64,000 nt of DNA from Microbacter sp. GSS18 (GTDB lineage: Bacteria; Actinomycetota; Actinomycetes; Actinomycetales; Microbacteriaceae): NCBI GenBank assembly GCA_029319145.1, contig CP119753.1, positions 3,782,001-3,846,000 on the forward strand. The letters run 5' to 3'. The translations under genes were made by a program, and so were the position numbers. The notes under the pieces were generated by a model. The model was not told the origin of the DNA. It worked only from the letters and a program-made list of their open reading frames with translations, and did no database searches. Numbering within the stretch: position 1 is the first letter of the stretch; each line of letters starts with the position of its first letter. Below are positions 15,671 through 24,411 of the stretch, one piece after another.

Positions 15671-17426
15671 CGAGACCGAGACCGCCCAGGACGACGGCAC
15701 GGAGTCGCTGCCGCTGCGCCCGCGCGACCACGCCGAGGGGACGGATGCCGCTCCCGCGCCGTCGTCCGACATCGCCCAGCCCTCGCTCGGAATCGCCGGC
15801 TGGGGCCGATGGGGCTGGCGTCAGCTCACGTCGATGCGCACGGCGCTCGTCCTGCTGCTGCTGCTCGCGATCGCGGCGATCCCGGGTTCACTCGTGCCGC
15901 AGCGCAGCGCCGACCCCAACGGCGTCACCCAGTACTACGCCGACAACCCCGACCTCGCGCCGATCCTGGACGGTCTCCAGCTGTTCGACGTCTACACGTC
16001 GGTGTGGTTCTCGGCGATCTACATCCTGCTGTTCATCTCGCTCATCGGGTGCGTCATCCCCCGCACGCAGCACCACCTCAAGGCGCTGCGCTCACGTCCG
16101 CCGCGGACGCCCGCGCGCCTGGCGCGCCTGGACGCCTATCGCTCGGTCGAGCACGAGTTCGCGGACGACGCCGAGGCGGCCGCCGCCGCGGGCGAGGCGG
16201 TCGACCGGGCCCAGAGGCAGCTGCGCTCATCCGGCTACCGCGTCGAGCGCTACGACGGCCGCGGCGCCTTCTCGGTCTCGGCCGAGCGCGGGTATGCGCG
16301 CGAGACCGGCAACCTCGTCTTCCACACCGCCCTGATCGGCGTGCTGATCTCGGTCGGCATCGGCGGCGGCCTCACCTACACCGGCCAGACGGTCATCATC
16401 GAGGGCCGCACGTTCGTCAACTCGCTGCTGGACTACACCTCGTTCAACCCGGGGCGCTTCGTCGACGAGGAGCAGCTGGCGCCGTACTCGCTGACACTCG
16501 ACGAGTTCACGCTGACGTACCAGCCGGCGGGCGAAGTGGGCGCCGGCCAGGCCGGCGACTTCGTCGCGCACCTGACGACGCAGGTCCCCGGCGAGGAGCC
16601 GCAGACGGGCGAGGTGCGCGTCAACCACCCGCTCGACATGCTCGGCGACCGCGTGTACCTCATGGGCAACGGGTACGCCCCGACGGTGACGGTCCGCGAC
16701 CCCGACGGGGACGTCGTGTACTCCGAGGCGGTGCCGTTCCTTCCGCAGGACTCGAACATGACCTCGCTCGGCGTCATCAAGATCCCCGACGGCCTGAGCG
16801 AGCAGCTGGGCCTCGTGGGCTTCTTCTACCCGACGCAGGTGCCGCTGCAGTCCGGCGCGTTCACGTCGGGCTATCCCGATCTGATCCTGCCGGTGCTGTC
16901 GCTGAACGTCTTCTCGGGCGACCTGGGCATCAACGAGGGCATCCCGCGTTCGGTCTACGCGCTCGACACCAGCGAGATGGAGCGCCTCACCGGCGGCGAC
17001 ACCGGTGTCGAGTCGATCCAGCTCGCGCCCGGCGAGACCGCGGACCTGCCCGGCGGCTACGGCACCGTGACCTTCGAGGACGACTCCCCGGCCGGGGCCA
17101 CCGGCTACGAGGAGTCCGTGAAGCGGTACGTGTCGCTGTCCATCCACCGGGACGCCGCGGCCGCGTGGGTGCTGGTGTTCGCGATCATCGCGCTCGCCGG
17201 TCTCGTGACGGCCCTGTTCGTCCCCCGCCGTCGCATGTGGGTGAAGGCCGCCGTCACCGGCAGCACGCTGCGCGTGGAGTACGCCGGGCTCGCGCGCGGC
17301 GAGGACCCCGCACTCGACGACGCGGTCGACCAGTTCGCCCGCGTGCACGCCGAAGCGACCCGGACCGCCGGCGACGCCGCGGCGGCATCCCGCACCCCCG
17401 ACCCGATGGACGCGAAAGTAGACTGA
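15651..17426 (+). CDS. resB: ResB cytochrome c biogenesis protein
   Basis: Part of the ResB-CcsB haem export and ligation complex, 591 residues. Helices: about residues 63-82 (ALVLLLLLAIAAIPGSLVP), 122-143, 222-245 and one near the C terminus (AAWVLVFAIIALAGLVTALF). The large extracytoplasmic domain lies between helices 3 and 4. The conserved SLVPQ and PGSLVPQRS regions are present. The start is GTG 15651 within the end of ccdA. Confidence 0.93.
   Translation: MSRSRSDETETAQDDGTESLPLRPRDHAEGTDAAPAPSSDIAQPSLGIAGWGRWGWRQLTSMRTALVLLLLLAIAAIPGSLVPQRSADPNGVTQYYADNPDLAPILDGLQLFDVYTSVWFSAIYILLFISLIGCVIPRTQHHLKALRSRPPRTPARLARLDAYRSVEHEFADDAEAAAAAGEAVDRAQRQLRSSGYRVERYDGRGAFSVSAERGYARETGNLVFHTALIGVLISVGIGGGLTYTGQTVIIEGRTFVNSLLDYTSFNPGRFVDEEQLAPYSLTLDEFTLTYQPAGEVGAGQAGDFVAHLTTQVPGEEPQTGEVRVNHPLDMLGDRVYLMGNGYAPTVTVRDPDGDVVYSEAVPFLPQDSNMTSLGVIKIPDGLSEQLGLVGFFYPTQVPLQSGAFTSGYPDLILPVLSLNVFSGDLGINEGIPRSVYALDTSEMERLTGGDTGVESIQLAPGETADLPGGYGTVTFEDDSPAGATGYEESVKRYVSLSIHRDAAAAWVLVFAIIALAGLVTALFVPRRRMWVKAAVTGSTLRVEYAGLARGEDPALDDAVDQFARVHAEATRTAGDAAAASRTPDPMDAKVD
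17419..17424 (+). promoter_or_regulatory. -10 box TAGACT of ccsB
   Basis: TAGACT ends 7 nt before ATG 17432; its last base begins the TGA stop of resB. It implies an internal leaderless promoter in the cluster. Confidence 0.5.
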
Positions 17427-17431
17427 CACGC

Positions 17432-18472
17432 ATGCCGGAATCCGCTCTGACGATCGACTCTGTCTCGGTGCTGCTGGTCTGGACCGCGATCGGGATCTAC
17501 GCCCTCGCGTTCGTCGCCTACGCCGTCGACCTCGCCAGCCGCGGGGCGACCGCCGTCGACCGCAAGGACGCGAAGGTCCGCGAGCGCGAACTCGTCGCAG
17601 CGGGCGGCGTCGGGCACATCGAGCGGATGCGGGCCGAGGAGCGTGCCGCCGGCGAAGCGGTCGAGGCGAGGCCGTCCGCCCGTCCGCGGTTCGTGTGGGC
17701 GCGGATCGGCACGTCGCTGACCACGCTCGCCTTCCTCTTCCACGTCGCCGGTGACGTCACGCGCGGCATCGCGGGCGGACGCGTGCCGTGGTCGAACATG
17801 TACGAGTTCTCGCTCACGGGGACCATGCTGATCGTGGCGGTGTACCTCGCGGTGCTGATCCGCTACGACCTGCGGTTCCTGGGCTCGTTCATCACCGGGC
17901 TCACCGTGCTGCTCCTCGGCGGCGCGACGCTGGCCTTCTACGTCGAGGTCGTGCCGCTGGCCGACCCGCTCAAGAGCGTCTGGCTCGTCATCCACGTGTT
18001 CGTCGCGTCGCTGGCGACCGCGCTGTTCGCCCTGGCCTTCGGCCTGTCGGTGCTGCAGCTGATGCAGAGCCGCCGTGAGCGCCGTGTCATCGCCGCCGCC
18101 GCGGCTGTCTCCGACGCCCCCGCCAAGACCGGCCCTCGCTTCCTGCGCACGCTTCCCAGCGCCGATGCGCTGGAGTCGCTCGCGTACCGCTTCGCGATCA
18201 TCGGATTCATCTTCTGGACCTTCACGCTCATCGCCGGCTCGATCTGGGCCAACGACGCGTGGGGACGGTACTGGGGCTTCGACACGAAGGAAGTGTGGAC
18301 CTTCGTCATCTGGGTCCTCTACGCCGGCTACATCCACGCGCGCGCGACGCGCGGCTGGCGCGGTGCCCGCTCGGCGTGGCTGTCGATCATCGGCTTCGGC
18401 GCCGTGATCTTCAACTTCACGATCGTGAACATGTTCTTCAAGGGGCTCCACGCCTACTCGGGCCTGAGCTGA
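17432..18472 (+). CDS. ccsB: CcsB/CcsA cytochrome c synthase, haem-handling subunit
   Basis: 346-residue polytopic protein that with ResB attaches haem to apocytochrome c on the outer face. The WWD-type haem-binding stretch is GSIWANDAWGRYWGFDTKEVW, and histidines in FLFHVAGD, VIHVFVAS and GYIHARATRG are candidate haem ligands. About eight helices. It ends the cytochrome cluster and is followed by a bidirectional hairpin. Confidence 0.93.
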   Translation: MPESALTIDSVSVLLVWTAIGIYALAFVAYAVDLASRGATAVDRKDAKVRERELVAAGGVGHIERMRAEERAAGEAVEARPSARPRFVWARIGTSLTTLAFLFHVAGDVTRGIAGGRVPWSNMYEFSLTGTMLIVAVYLAVLIRYDLRFLGSFITGLTVLLLGGATLAFYVEVVPLADPLKSVWLVIHVFVASLATALFALAFGLSVLQLMQSRRERRVIAAAAAVSDAPAKTGPRFLRTLPSADALESLAYRFAIIGFIFWTFTLIAGSIWANDAWGRYWGFDTKEVWTFVIWVLYAGYIHARATRGWRGARSAWLSIIGFGAVIFNFTIVNMFFKGLHAYSGLS

Positions 18473-18509
18473 CCCATCGCTCCCGGGAACGCAGTTCGGC
18501 CCGGGCCGC

Positions 18510-18536
18510 GGTCCGGGCGCCCCGGGCACCCGGACC
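18510..18536. terminator. Bidirectional terminator between ccsB and the YhgE/Pip gene
   Basis: GGTCCGGG and CCCGGACC form a perfect 8-bp stem with an 11-nt loop, in the 74-bp gap between two convergent genes. Confidence 0.65.
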
Positions 18537-18546
18537 ACGGCATCGG

Positions 18547-20730
18547 TCAGGCGGGGGCGGACGCCAGGAGCCTGCGGGCCGACACGGTGCGTCGGCGTGT
18601 GACCGCGACGATCGTGACCGCGAGGGCGAGCAGCGCCCACACCACCAGCCCGACGATCCCCGCCGTGACGCCGCCCGCCGCGGTGAGCGCGCCGATCATG
18701 GCGTTGTACGCCGGAGCGGTCGGCATGAGCGACGCGATCGAGGTGAGCACCCCCGGCACGGTCGAGACGATGCCGGTGGCCACCGCCAGCACGCCGACGA
18801 GCGCGGAGACACCGTGCCCCGCAGCGCCGAACACCGCCACGAGCGCCTGGTTCACGGCCGCGAACGCGACGCCGGCGACGACGCACACCAGCGCGAACAC
18901 CCACCAGTCGCCCCAGTCGTACTGGGCGGCCAGCTGCACGACGCCCGCCACGAGCACGCCCTGGATGGCGCCGAGCGCCACGGCGGGCGCGAGGGCGCGG
19001 AGGGCGAGCGTCGGCGACGACATCCGCGAGGCGAGGGTGCGCCCGGAGACGGCCTGCAGGGCGACGAAGCTCGCGAGGCCCCCGAACCACAGGGCGAGCA
19101 TCGCCAGCAGCGGGATCGCCGACATGCCGAACAGGCTCGAGCCGACGCCGTCGGCGGCGACCGGGTTCGACACGACGGTGGCGGTGTCGGCCGCCTCCTC
19201 GTCGGTGTAGGTCGGGATCTCGTCGACGGCCGTGTGCAGTCCGTCGGCCAGCTCGCCGGTGCCATCGGCGAGCAGGACCATGCCGTCGGCGAGGTCGCCC
19301 GCGCCCGCGGCCGCATCCGATGCGCCCGCCGACCACGACGAGGCTCCCGAGGACCACGTCGAGACGCCGGCGGCCGTCTGATCGGCGCCGTCCGCCCACG
19401 AGCGGGCGCCTGCGGCCCACGTCGCGGTGCCCGAGCCGAGGTCCGCCGCGCCGTCCGACAGCGACGACATGCCGACGGCCAGCTGGCCGACGCCTGCGGC
19501 GGCGTCGTCCGCGCCGTCGGCGAGATCGCTCATGCCGCCGGCGATGCTGTTCAGCCCGCCGATGAGGGGGCCGGTGCCGTCGGCGATCCCGTGGGCGGCC
19601 TCGGCGATCGTGTCGGCGTTCTCGAGCACTCCGGTCACCGCCGGCAGCGCGCCGTCGACCTGCGCCGAGACCTGCGCGACCGCATCGCAGAGCTCCTGCG
19701 TACCGCCCTCGGCGAGGCAGTCAGCCGACAGCTGGGCGAGCTGTTCGGCCGCCGCGGAGACGTTCGCCGAGATCGCGTCGCTGTTCTCGGCGATCTGGTC
19801 GAGCCGGTCGAGGGCGTCCGCGGGGATCTCGGGGATCATCGACGTGATCCCGTCGCTGAGCTGCTGTGTGCCGTCGGCGAGGTCGCGTGCGCCCGCGGCC
19901 CACTCCTGCAGGCCGGCCGCCGACGCCGCAGTGCCCGACGAGAGCTGTGCGGCGCCCGAGGCGATGCCGTCGGCGCCCGAGGCGATGCCGTCGGCGCCGT
20001 CGGCGAGTTCGCGCGCGCCGCCGGCGAGCTGCCCGACGCCGGATGAGATGTCACCCGCGCCGCCGGCGAGCCCGTTCGCGCCGGTCGACAGCTGCGCGAC
20101 GCCGTCGGCGAGGGACACCGTCCCGTCTGCCGCCCCGCGCGTTCCGTCGGCGAGCTCGCTGGCTCCGTCGGCGGCGGTGCCGAGCTCGTCACCGAGCGTG
20201 GTGAAGCCGAGCAGGACGTTCTCGAGGTACGCCTGCGAGAGCTGCTCGCCGAGGACGGATGCCGCCGTCTGCGCGATCTGCGCCGTGATGGCGTCGTCGA
20301 CGATGAGGCTGTCCGGCGGCGTCGTGACCTCGATGATCGCCTGCTCGGGAGTCTCGCCCGGCATCGTCGACGTCGCGGCCGCCGAGAAGTTCGACGGGAT
20401 CGTCACGACGGCGGCGTAGTCGCCGTCCGCGAGACCCTCCGAGGCGTCCTCGGCGTTGGTGATGGTCCACGTCAGGTTGGAGTCGACCTCGTCGGAGCCG
20501 CCGACGAGACCGGCCGTGAGCTGCCGGCCGAGGGGCACCATCTGACCGTCGATCGTGACCGGGTCGTCGTCGTTCACGATCGCGGCGTTGATGCTTTCGA
20601 GACGCTCGGTGGGGTTGTACAGCGCGGCGATGAGCAGTCCGCCGATGATGACGGGCAGCAGCACCACGCCGATGATCGTCAGCCACGTGATGGGCTTGCG
20701 CGTGCGCGCGCGTTCGATGGGGAGGGTCAT
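18547..20730 (-). CDS. YhgE/Pip-domain membrane protein (ABC-2 type)
   Basis: 727 residues. One N-terminal helix (about 14-40), a long extracytoplasmic region, then about five C-terminal helices from residue 525. The outer region has a long run of short repeats of the LADG/LASG type (residues 185-300 and 400-500), as in other YhgE/Pip and EsaA-like proteins. YhgE/Pip members are linked to phage adsorption and to type VII secretion; no ESX gene is present here. The start overlaps the stop of the MMPL gene (ATGA), so both are translated from one mRNA, and a TetR-type gene lies divergently upstream. The substrate is unknown. No intact ABC ATPase is encoded nearby. Confidence 0.85.
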   Translation of the reverse strand: MTLPIERARTRKPITWLTIIGVVLLPVIIGGLLIAALYNPTERLESINAAIVNDDDPVTIDGQMVPLGRQLTAGLVGGSDEVDSNLTWTITNAEDASEGLADGDYAAVVTIPSNFSAAATSTMPGETPEQAIIEVTTPPDSLIVDDAITAQIAQTAASVLGEQLSQAYLENVLLGFTTLGDELGTAADGASELADGTRGAADGTVSLADGVAQLSTGANGLAGGAGDISSGVGQLAGGARELADGADGIASGADGIASGAAQLSSGTAASAAGLQEWAAGARDLADGTQQLSDGITSMIPEIPADALDRLDQIAENSDAISANVSAAAEQLAQLSADCLAEGGTQELCDAVAQVSAQVDGALPAVTGVLENADTIAEAAHGIADGTGPLIGGLNSIAGGMSDLADGADDAAAGVGQLAVGMSSLSDGAADLGSGTATWAAGARSWADGADQTAAGVSTWSSGASSWSAGASDAAAGAGDLADGMVLLADGTGELADGLHTAVDEIPTYTDEEAADTATVVSNPVAADGVGSSLFGMSAIPLLAMLALWFGGLASFVALQAVSGRTLASRMSSPTLALRALAPAVALGAIQGVLVAGVVQLAAQYDWGDWWVFALVCVVAGVAFAAVNQALVAVFGAAGHGVSALVGVLAVATGIVSTVPGVLTSIASLMPTAPAYNAMIGALTAAGGVTAGIVGLVVWALLALAVTIVAVTRRRTVSARRLLASAPA

Positions 20731-23573
20731 GCGGTCACCTCGGTGGCGGGGGAGACGGAAGCGGAGCGGGCGTGCAATTCGAGCGACTGCACGTCGGGTC
20801 GGTGGGCGTCGGCGAGGAACGCCAGGGCGGGCCCGTCAGCGCGGCTCGTCGCCACGACGGTCAGCGCGAGCGCTTCGCCGGTGCGCCGGGAGCGCAGCGT
20901 GCGGGCGGCGTCGCGCACGAGCGCCGCCGCCTGGTCGCGCTCGTGGGCGTCGAGCGTGTCGATGCCGTCGATCACGACGGTGCGGGTGCGTCCGGCCAGC
21001 GCGGCGCGCACCTCGCGCACGGGGTCGTCGGCATCCGCCAGCATCGCGATGCCGACATGGGCGCGCACCCAGGCGCCGCGTCCGGGAAGCAGATGACCCG
21101 CGACGCGCAGCCGGCCCTCGGTGGGCGCCAATCGTCCGCCGACCGTGAGGGCGAACGCCCGGGTGGCGCGCGCCTCGCCGGTGACCAGCAGCGTGCCGCC
21201 CTCCTCGACGCGCGCTGCGACGCCGTCGAACAGGGTCACCTCGCCGGCGCTGCGGCCGGCATCCGCGCGCACCGCCAGCTCTTCGGCGGCGATGACGGCT
21301 CGGGTGTCGGGCTCGGGCCAGTCGGCGAGCGCGCGCTCGCGCTCGACAGCCTCGCCCTCGATGTCGAAGTGGGGGAGCATGCGGTCCAGCCAGCGCGGCA
21401 TCCACCACGCCTTCTCGCCGAGCAGGGCCATGACGGCGGGCACGAGCGTCATGCGGACGATGAACGCGTCCACCGCGATGCCGACCGCCAGGCCGAGCGC
21501 GATGGGCTTGATCGACGAATCGCCTTCGGGCACGAAGGCCGCGAACACGGCGAACATGATGACGGCGGCGGCGGTGACCACGCGCGCCGACGCGGTGAAG
21601 CCCGAGCGGATGGCGCCGATCGCGGTGTCGCGGACGTGACGGCCGCCGCGTGCGCGGTCGGCGTGGACGAAGTCCTCGCGCATGCGCGAGACCAGGAACA
21701 CCTCGTAGTCCATCGCCAGGCCGAACAGCACGCCCATGAGGATGATCGGCATGAAGCTGATGACGGGTCCGGTGCGGGCCACGTGCAGGGCGTCGGCGAA
21801 CCAGCCCCACTCGAACACGGCCGCCACGACGCCGAACGATGCGAGCACCGACAGCAGATAGCCGGCAGCCGCCTTCAGGGGCACCCACACCGAACGGAAC
21901 ACCATCATCAGCAGGACGAGCGACAGGCCGACGACGAACAGGCCGAAGGGGATCAGCGCGGCTCCCAGCCGGTCGGAGATGTCGATGCCGACGGCCGTGA
22001 AGCCGGTGACCTTCAGATCGACGCCGTATTCGTCCAGCAGCCTGTCGTGCTCGGCGCGGAGGGCCCGCACGAGGTCGGCGGTGGCCGGGTCGTCCGGCGC
22101 GGTCTCGGGGACGATCTGGATGAGCCCGGTGTCTGCGGTCTCGTTGGGGGTCGAGAGGGCGACCTCCTTGACCCCGGGCACCTTCTCGATCTCCTCGGCG
22201 AGGTCGTTCATGAGTCCGAGGGGGTCGGTCGACGTCACGATCGTGCCGGTCATGATCAGCGGGCCGTTTGATCCCGGTCCGAAGTGCTCGGCGGTGAGGT
22301 CGTAGGCCTGACGCGCCTGGCTCGTCTCGGGCTGAACGCCCGCGTTCGGCAGGGCGAGTGTGAGGCTGGCGGCCGGGATGGCGGCGACGCCGAGCCCGAC
22401 GACCACCGCGATCGTCGTGATGAGCGGATGCCGCGTCACGAGCATGACCCAGCGGTTGGGGCGGAGGGCCGGCGTCGCGCCGGCGGCCTGATCGGCGGGG
22501 GCGGCATCCGCCTTCCTCCGGCGTCCGATGCGGATGCCGCGGGCGGGCTTCCAGCCGGCGACGCGGCCCTTGGCGAACCCGAGGAGCGCGGGCGTCAGGG
22601 TCACGGCGACGAGGACGGCGATCGCGACCGCGACGGCCGCGGCGATGCCCATCGTCGTCAGGAACGGGATGCCGGCGAAGCCCAGGCCGACCAGCGCGAT
22701 CAGCACGGTGACGCCGGCGAACACCACGGCCGACCCGGCGGTGCCCGTCGCCCGCGCTGCGGACTCGGCGGGTTCGACGCCGTGACGCACCTGGTCCTGA
22801 TGCCGCGCGACGATGAAGAGGGCGTAGTCGATGCCGACGGCGAGCCCCAGCATGATCGCGAGCATCGGGGTCGTCGACGACACCGACGCGAACGCGGTCG
22901 CCACGAAGATGAGGGCGATCGCGAGGCCCACGCCGATGATCGCGCTGACCAGCGGGAACCAAGCCACCACGAGTGAGCGGAACGTCACGATCAGCACGAA
23001 CAGCGCGATGAGGACGCCGACGGCCTCGATGAGCGACAGCGCGGGGACGTCCGTCGAGAACAGGTCGCCCCCCATGGCGGCCTGCGCACCGTCGGGCAGC
23101 TCGGCGAGCAGCTCCGCCGAGACGCCCTGCAGCATCTCCTTCGTCTCGTCCGAGACCTCGGTGGCCTGTCCCTCGAACTGCAGCTGGACGATCGCGGCGG
23201 ACTCGTCGTCGGCGACGAGACCCGAGACGAGGTCGCCGAACGGGTCGGTGACGGCGATGACGCCGTCGAGGTCCTCGAGAGTCGCGACCGTGTCGCCGAT
23301 GGCGGAGGCGTACGGCTCGTCGATGATGACGTCGCCTTCTGCGGCGACCACGACCATCTGGGCGCTCGTGCCGCTGGCCTGCGGGAACGTGCGCTCGAGC
23401 ATCTGGATGCCCTCCTGCGCCTCGGTGCCGGGGATCGAGAAGGCGTTGTCGGTGCCCTTCATGAACAGCAGCGCGCCGCCGCCGGCGAGCATCAGCAGCA
23501 GGAGCCAGCTGATCAGCACCCGCCAGGGGCGGTGATACGTCCAGCGTCCAAGGGAGTACAGCAGGGTGGACAA
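20727..23573 (-). CDS. MMPL/RND-type transporter with degenerate ABC-ATPase-like C-terminal domain
   Basis: 948-residue proton-driven exporter of the MMPL family. Each half shows the family motif: GIDYALFIVARHQD and GLAMDYEVFLVSRMRED. After the last helix, residues about 735-948 form a soluble domain that follows the ABC nucleotide-binding order: LFDGVAARVEEGGTLLVTG, APTEGRLRVAGH, then TVVIDGIDTLDAHERD and LTVVATSR. The Walker A glycines and lysine are absent (GEARATRAF), no LSGGQ is found, the Walker B glutamate and H-loop histidine are missing, so it should not hydrolyse ATP. The TTG at 23573 is chosen for the GGAGG 5 nt upstream; a longer reading frame would overlap the divergent TetR gene. 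It is co-transcribed with the YhgE/Pip gene. Substrate unknown; a lipid or drug is plausible. Confidence 0.87.
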   Translation of the reverse strand: MSTLLYSLGRWTYHRPWRVLISWLLLLMLAGGGALLFMKGTDNAFSIPGTEAQEGIQMLERTFPQASGTSAQMVVVAAEGDVIIDEPYASAIGDTVATLEDLDGVIAVTDPFGDLVSGLVADDESAAIVQLQFEGQATEVSDETKEMLQGVSAELLAELPDGAQAAMGGDLFSTDVPALSLIEAVGVLIALFVLIVTFRSLVVAWFPLVSAIIGVGLAIALIFVATAFASVSSTTPMLAIMLGLAVGIDYALFIVARHQDQVRHGVEPAESAARATGTAGSAVVFAGVTVLIALVGLGFAGIPFLTTMGIAAAVAVAIAVLVAVTLTPALLGFAKGRVAGWKPARGIRIGRRRKADAAPADQAAGATPALRPNRWVMLVTRHPLITTIAVVVGLGVAAIPAASLTLALPNAGVQPETSQARQAYDLTAEHFGPGSNGPLIMTGTIVTSTDPLGLMNDLAEEIEKVPGVKEVALSTPNETADTGLIQIVPETAPDDPATADLVRALRAEHDRLLDEYGVDLKVTGFTAVGIDISDRLGAALIPFGLFVVGLSLVLLMMVFRSVWVPLKAAAGYLLSVLASFGVVAAVFEWGWFADALHVARTGPVISFMPIILMGVLFGLAMDYEVFLVSRMREDFVHADRARGGRHVRDTAIGAIRSGFTASARVVTAAAVIMFAVFAAFVPEGDSSIKPIALGLAVGIAVDAFIVRMTLVPAVMALLGEKAWWMPRWLDRMLPHFDIEGEAVERERALADWPEPDTRAVIAAEELAVRADAGRSAGEVTLFDGVAARVEEGGTLLVTGEARATRAFALTVGGRLAPTEGRLRVAGHLLPGRGAWVRAHVGIAMLADADDPVREVRAALAGRTRTVVIDGIDTLDAHERDQAAALVRDAARTLRSRRTGEALALTVVATSRADGPALAFLADAHRPDVQSLELHARSASVSPATEVTA

Positions 23574-23605
23574 CAGCGCCTCCGGGCTCTCTGGATCAGG
23601 ATTTC

Positions 23606-23638
23606 GATACAGCGCTGTATCGGATACGTGTGTGTATC
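23606..23638. promoter_or_regulatory. Two adjacent palindromic operators of the TetR regulator
   Basis: GATACAGCGCTGTATC (23606-23621) is a perfect 16-bp palindrome. GATACGTGTGTGTATC (23623-23638) repeats its GATAC/GTATC arms. A further GTATGGCGTATC follows. They lie between the divergent MMPL and TetR genes, probably binding two TetR dimers. Confidence 0.7.
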
Positions 23639-23702
23639 GTATGGCGTATCTGCCGACCGAAACTGAGTAGTGCGTGTGAGGATGGCGGAGAGGGGAGATC
23701 TC

Positions 23703-24344
23703 ATGACCGGCACCGTCGCGACGCCGACGCCGACGCCTCGGCGAGAGGCGACCCGCCGCAAGCTCCTCGACGCGGCCGCGCAGGTCTTCGCCGAAGTCGG
23801 GCTGGACGCCGCCTCGGTCGAGGCGGTGTGCGAGCGTGCAGGCTTCACCCGCGGCGCCTTCTACTCGAATTTCGAGACGAAGGAGGAGCTGTTCCTCGAG
23901 CTGGCCGGCCGGGTCGCCCGTGCCCGCGTCGCCGCCGTCCGAGAGCGCATCGGCGACCTCGAGGGCGAAGCGGACTTCGCCTCGGTGCCCGCGAACGCCC
24001 TCGACATCCTCCAGCGCATCCTCGACGTCTCGTTCGACGACCGCGTCGGCGTGCTTCTCATGAGCGAGATCCGCAATCACGCCCTTCGCAGTCCCGACCT
24101 CGCGCAGGCGTATCTGGCGCAGGAGGACGAGCTGAGCGACAGCGTCGCGCAGATCATGGCCGAGATCGCCGACGCGCGCGGGCTCACCTTCCGGCTCCCG
24201 GTCGCCGAGGCCGCCTCTCTCATGCTCACGGTCTGGGAGCGCGCCGCCGTCCGGGCTGTCATGGCGGGCGTGGATCAGGCGGAGGTCCGCCGCCGCACGA
24301 ACCACGAGCTGGCCTCGGCGGCGCAGCTGCTCATCGAAGCGTGA
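23703..24344 (+). CDS. TetR-family transcriptional regulator (of the MMPL/Pip operon)
   Basis: 213 residues. The HTH is at residues 10-55: TRRKLLDAAAQVFAEVGLDA, then VCERAGFTRGAFYSNFETKEEL. The C-terminal ligand domain is helical. The ATG at 23703 has a GGGGAG site 6 nt upstream; in-frame starts at 23670 and 23685 are less likely. It is divergent from the MMPL gene with two palindromes in between, so it most likely represses that operon and itself. Confidence 0.92.
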   Translation: MTGTVATPTPTPRREATRRKLLDAAAQVFAEVGLDAASVEAVCERAGFTRGAFYSNFETKEELFLELAGRVARARVAAVRERIGDLEGEADFASVPANALDILQRILDVSFDDRVGVLLMSEIRNHALRSPDLAQAYLAQEDELSDSVAQIMAEIADARGLTFRLPVAEAASLMLTVWERAAVRAVMAGVDQAEVRRRTNHELASAAQLLIEA

Positions 24345-24368
24345 GGGGCCGCCGCAGCGGATCTTTCC

Positions 24369-24404
24369 ATTAAGTTAATCCCGATTCTGTATTTCGGCTA
24401 GGAT
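24369..24404 (+). promoter_or_regulatory. Promoter of the MpaB-family gene with ATTAAGTTAAT palindrome
   Basis: TAGGAT (24399-24404) ends 7 nt before ATG 24412. A perfect 11-bp palindrome ATTAAGTTAAT (24369-24379) lies around -35 to -25 of this A/T-richer region and may be an operator. Confidence 0.5.
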
Positions 24405-24411
24405 GCCGGGC

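Noticed and set aside
23574..24305. N-terminal extension of the MMPL gene to 1192 residues
   Set aside because: It would run antisense through the divergent TetR gene and the operators; the MMPL homology starts at TTG 23573, which has a GGAGG site.
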